Positions 63,525-64,000 of a DNA stretch of 64,000 nt are shown here, one piece after another. The notes under the pieces are model-generated. The model was not told the DNA's origin, made no database searches, and saw only the letters and a program-made list of their open reading frames with translations. A program made the position numbers and the translations under genes. Origin of the DNA: Leptospira limi (GTDB taxonomy: Bacteria; Spirochaetota; Leptospiria; Leptospirales; Leptospiraceae); NCBI RefSeq assembly GCF_026151395.1, contig NZ_JAMQPV010000001.1, forward strand, positions 682,001 to 746,000. The letters run 5' to 3'. The stretch's first letter is position 1; each line of letters starts with the position of its first letter.

Positions 63525-64000
63525 ATGTTAGAAAAACGATTTCAAATTCTTAAAAAGATAGGAGTTTTCCTTTTGATAATGTCAATCTTGCAGTGTTCAA
63601 AGAGTAAATTATCACCAGACCAAGTGGTTGATGAACATGGAAAAATCATCCAAGTGATTCCTGAACCAGATGCGACTGAGACAAAACAAATTGAATACAC
63701 TTCCTCTGTAGCTCTTCTCAAAGAAGATGGTACTCTTAATGTTTCAGGTTGGTCGAGATTTCCACACTTTCAGATTAACGAATCATACATCAAAGCGGAA
63801 CCTAAACGTTATAAACGATGGGAACATTACACATTTTATAATGAAAATTTCGGTGGTGCTATCACTGTAACTGATATTGGAAATTTAGCGATGGGTAGCA
63901 TCGAGTTATTGGAATTTAAATCAGGTAAAACAATATTTTCGAAAACAGAACTTGTGAGACCAGGTGCCATTTTTTTTCCAACAAATACTACGGATCCAAT
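63525..64000 (+). CDS. DUF2804-family lipoprotein, N-terminal part (cut by window edge)
   Basis: My translation from ATG 63525 (GGAG with a 6-8 base spacer upstream) gives 158 residues running off the window. A lipoprotein signal (KIGVFLLIMSILQC) ends at Cys24. After a polar linker the pattern GTLNVSGWSRFPHFQIN, then PKRYKRWEHYTFYNENFGGAITVTDIG, and GSIELLEF matches the DUF2804 family, whose beta-rich fold resembles lipocalin/AttH-like proteins and whose function is unknown. Attachment to a membrane through lipid is unusual for that family. Confidence 0.72.
   Translation, partial: MLEKRFQILKKIGVFLLIMSILQCSKSKLSPDQVVDEHGKIIQVIPEPDATETKQIEYTSSVALLKEDGTLNVSGWSRFPHFQINESYIKAEPKRYKRWEHYTFYNENFGGAITVTDIGNLAMGSIELLEFKSGKTIFSKTELVRPGAIFFPTNTTDP

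Overview
The window looks like a chromosomal stretch from a Leptospira species, probably of the saprophytic L. biflexa type. This is an inference from low GC (high 30s percent by eye), frequent TTG and GTG starts, spirochaete-style lipoprotein signals ending in Cys with no strict LAGC box, and the gene families present. It is dense: once three broken genes and several corrected starts are counted, no gap exceeds 300 bases. I see no rRNA, tRNA, CRISPR array, insertion sequence or prophage.

Layout. 0-9 kb: a truncated cysE, a divergent site-2-protease/beta-propeller/lipoprotein operon, a DegT aminotransferase, an adenosine-deaminase-like enzyme, two small stress-type proteins, and a dioxygenase-carboxylesterase pair behind a perfect 28-bp palindrome. 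9-19 kb: purB, a FabG-type reductase, an M23 peptidase, an enoyl-CoA hydratase, a pair of degenerate signalling proteins (receiver without phospho-Asp, EAL without its first Glu), GlsB-like membrane protein, YebC and an acyl-CoA dehydrogenase. 19-36 kb: a PabA/TrpG-ABC transporter-receiver operon, a HEAT-repeat lipoprotein, HflX, STAS, hom, an SUMF1-type protein, a MarR regulator, a RetSat/CrtI-like oxidoreductase, DUF4139, mtnP, STAS and galK. 36-50 kb: pgi, then a leftward operon of two histidine kinases plus an AmgK/MurU-like pair (peptidoglycan sugar recycling), an alpha/beta hydrolase, ferredoxin, receiver, tlyA, prenyl synthase, ndk, a CPA2 antiporter, coaD and argG. 50-59.5 kb: nitrilase-like lipoprotein with a GMC oxidoreductase and small subunit, RlmD-like methylase, pyrD, histidine kinase and receiver-HATPase protein, HAD phosphatase, RluA. 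59.5-64 kb: a decayed stretch (frameshifted ankyrin gene, TetR with an in-frame stop, chemoreceptor with stops and an internal deletion) around an intact YkuI-like EAL protein, ending in a truncated DUF2804 lipoprotein.

Themes. Signal transduction is heavily represented (histidine kinases, receivers, STAS, EAL, MarR, TetR, chemoreceptor). The best candidate regulatory circuit is the 28-bp palindrome at 7556-7583, whose core recurs one base before the marR start codon at 30.5 kb, suggesting an autoregulated MhqR-like regulon. Of 16 convergent gene junctions, 7 overlap at the 3' ends and 5 more lie within 3 bp, so antisense 3' transcription must be routine here. Several genes seem to use unusual starts: CTG for the lipoprotein gene near 2.8 kb and a non-ATG codon for hflX. 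All assignments are from reading the sequence; none was checked by database search.
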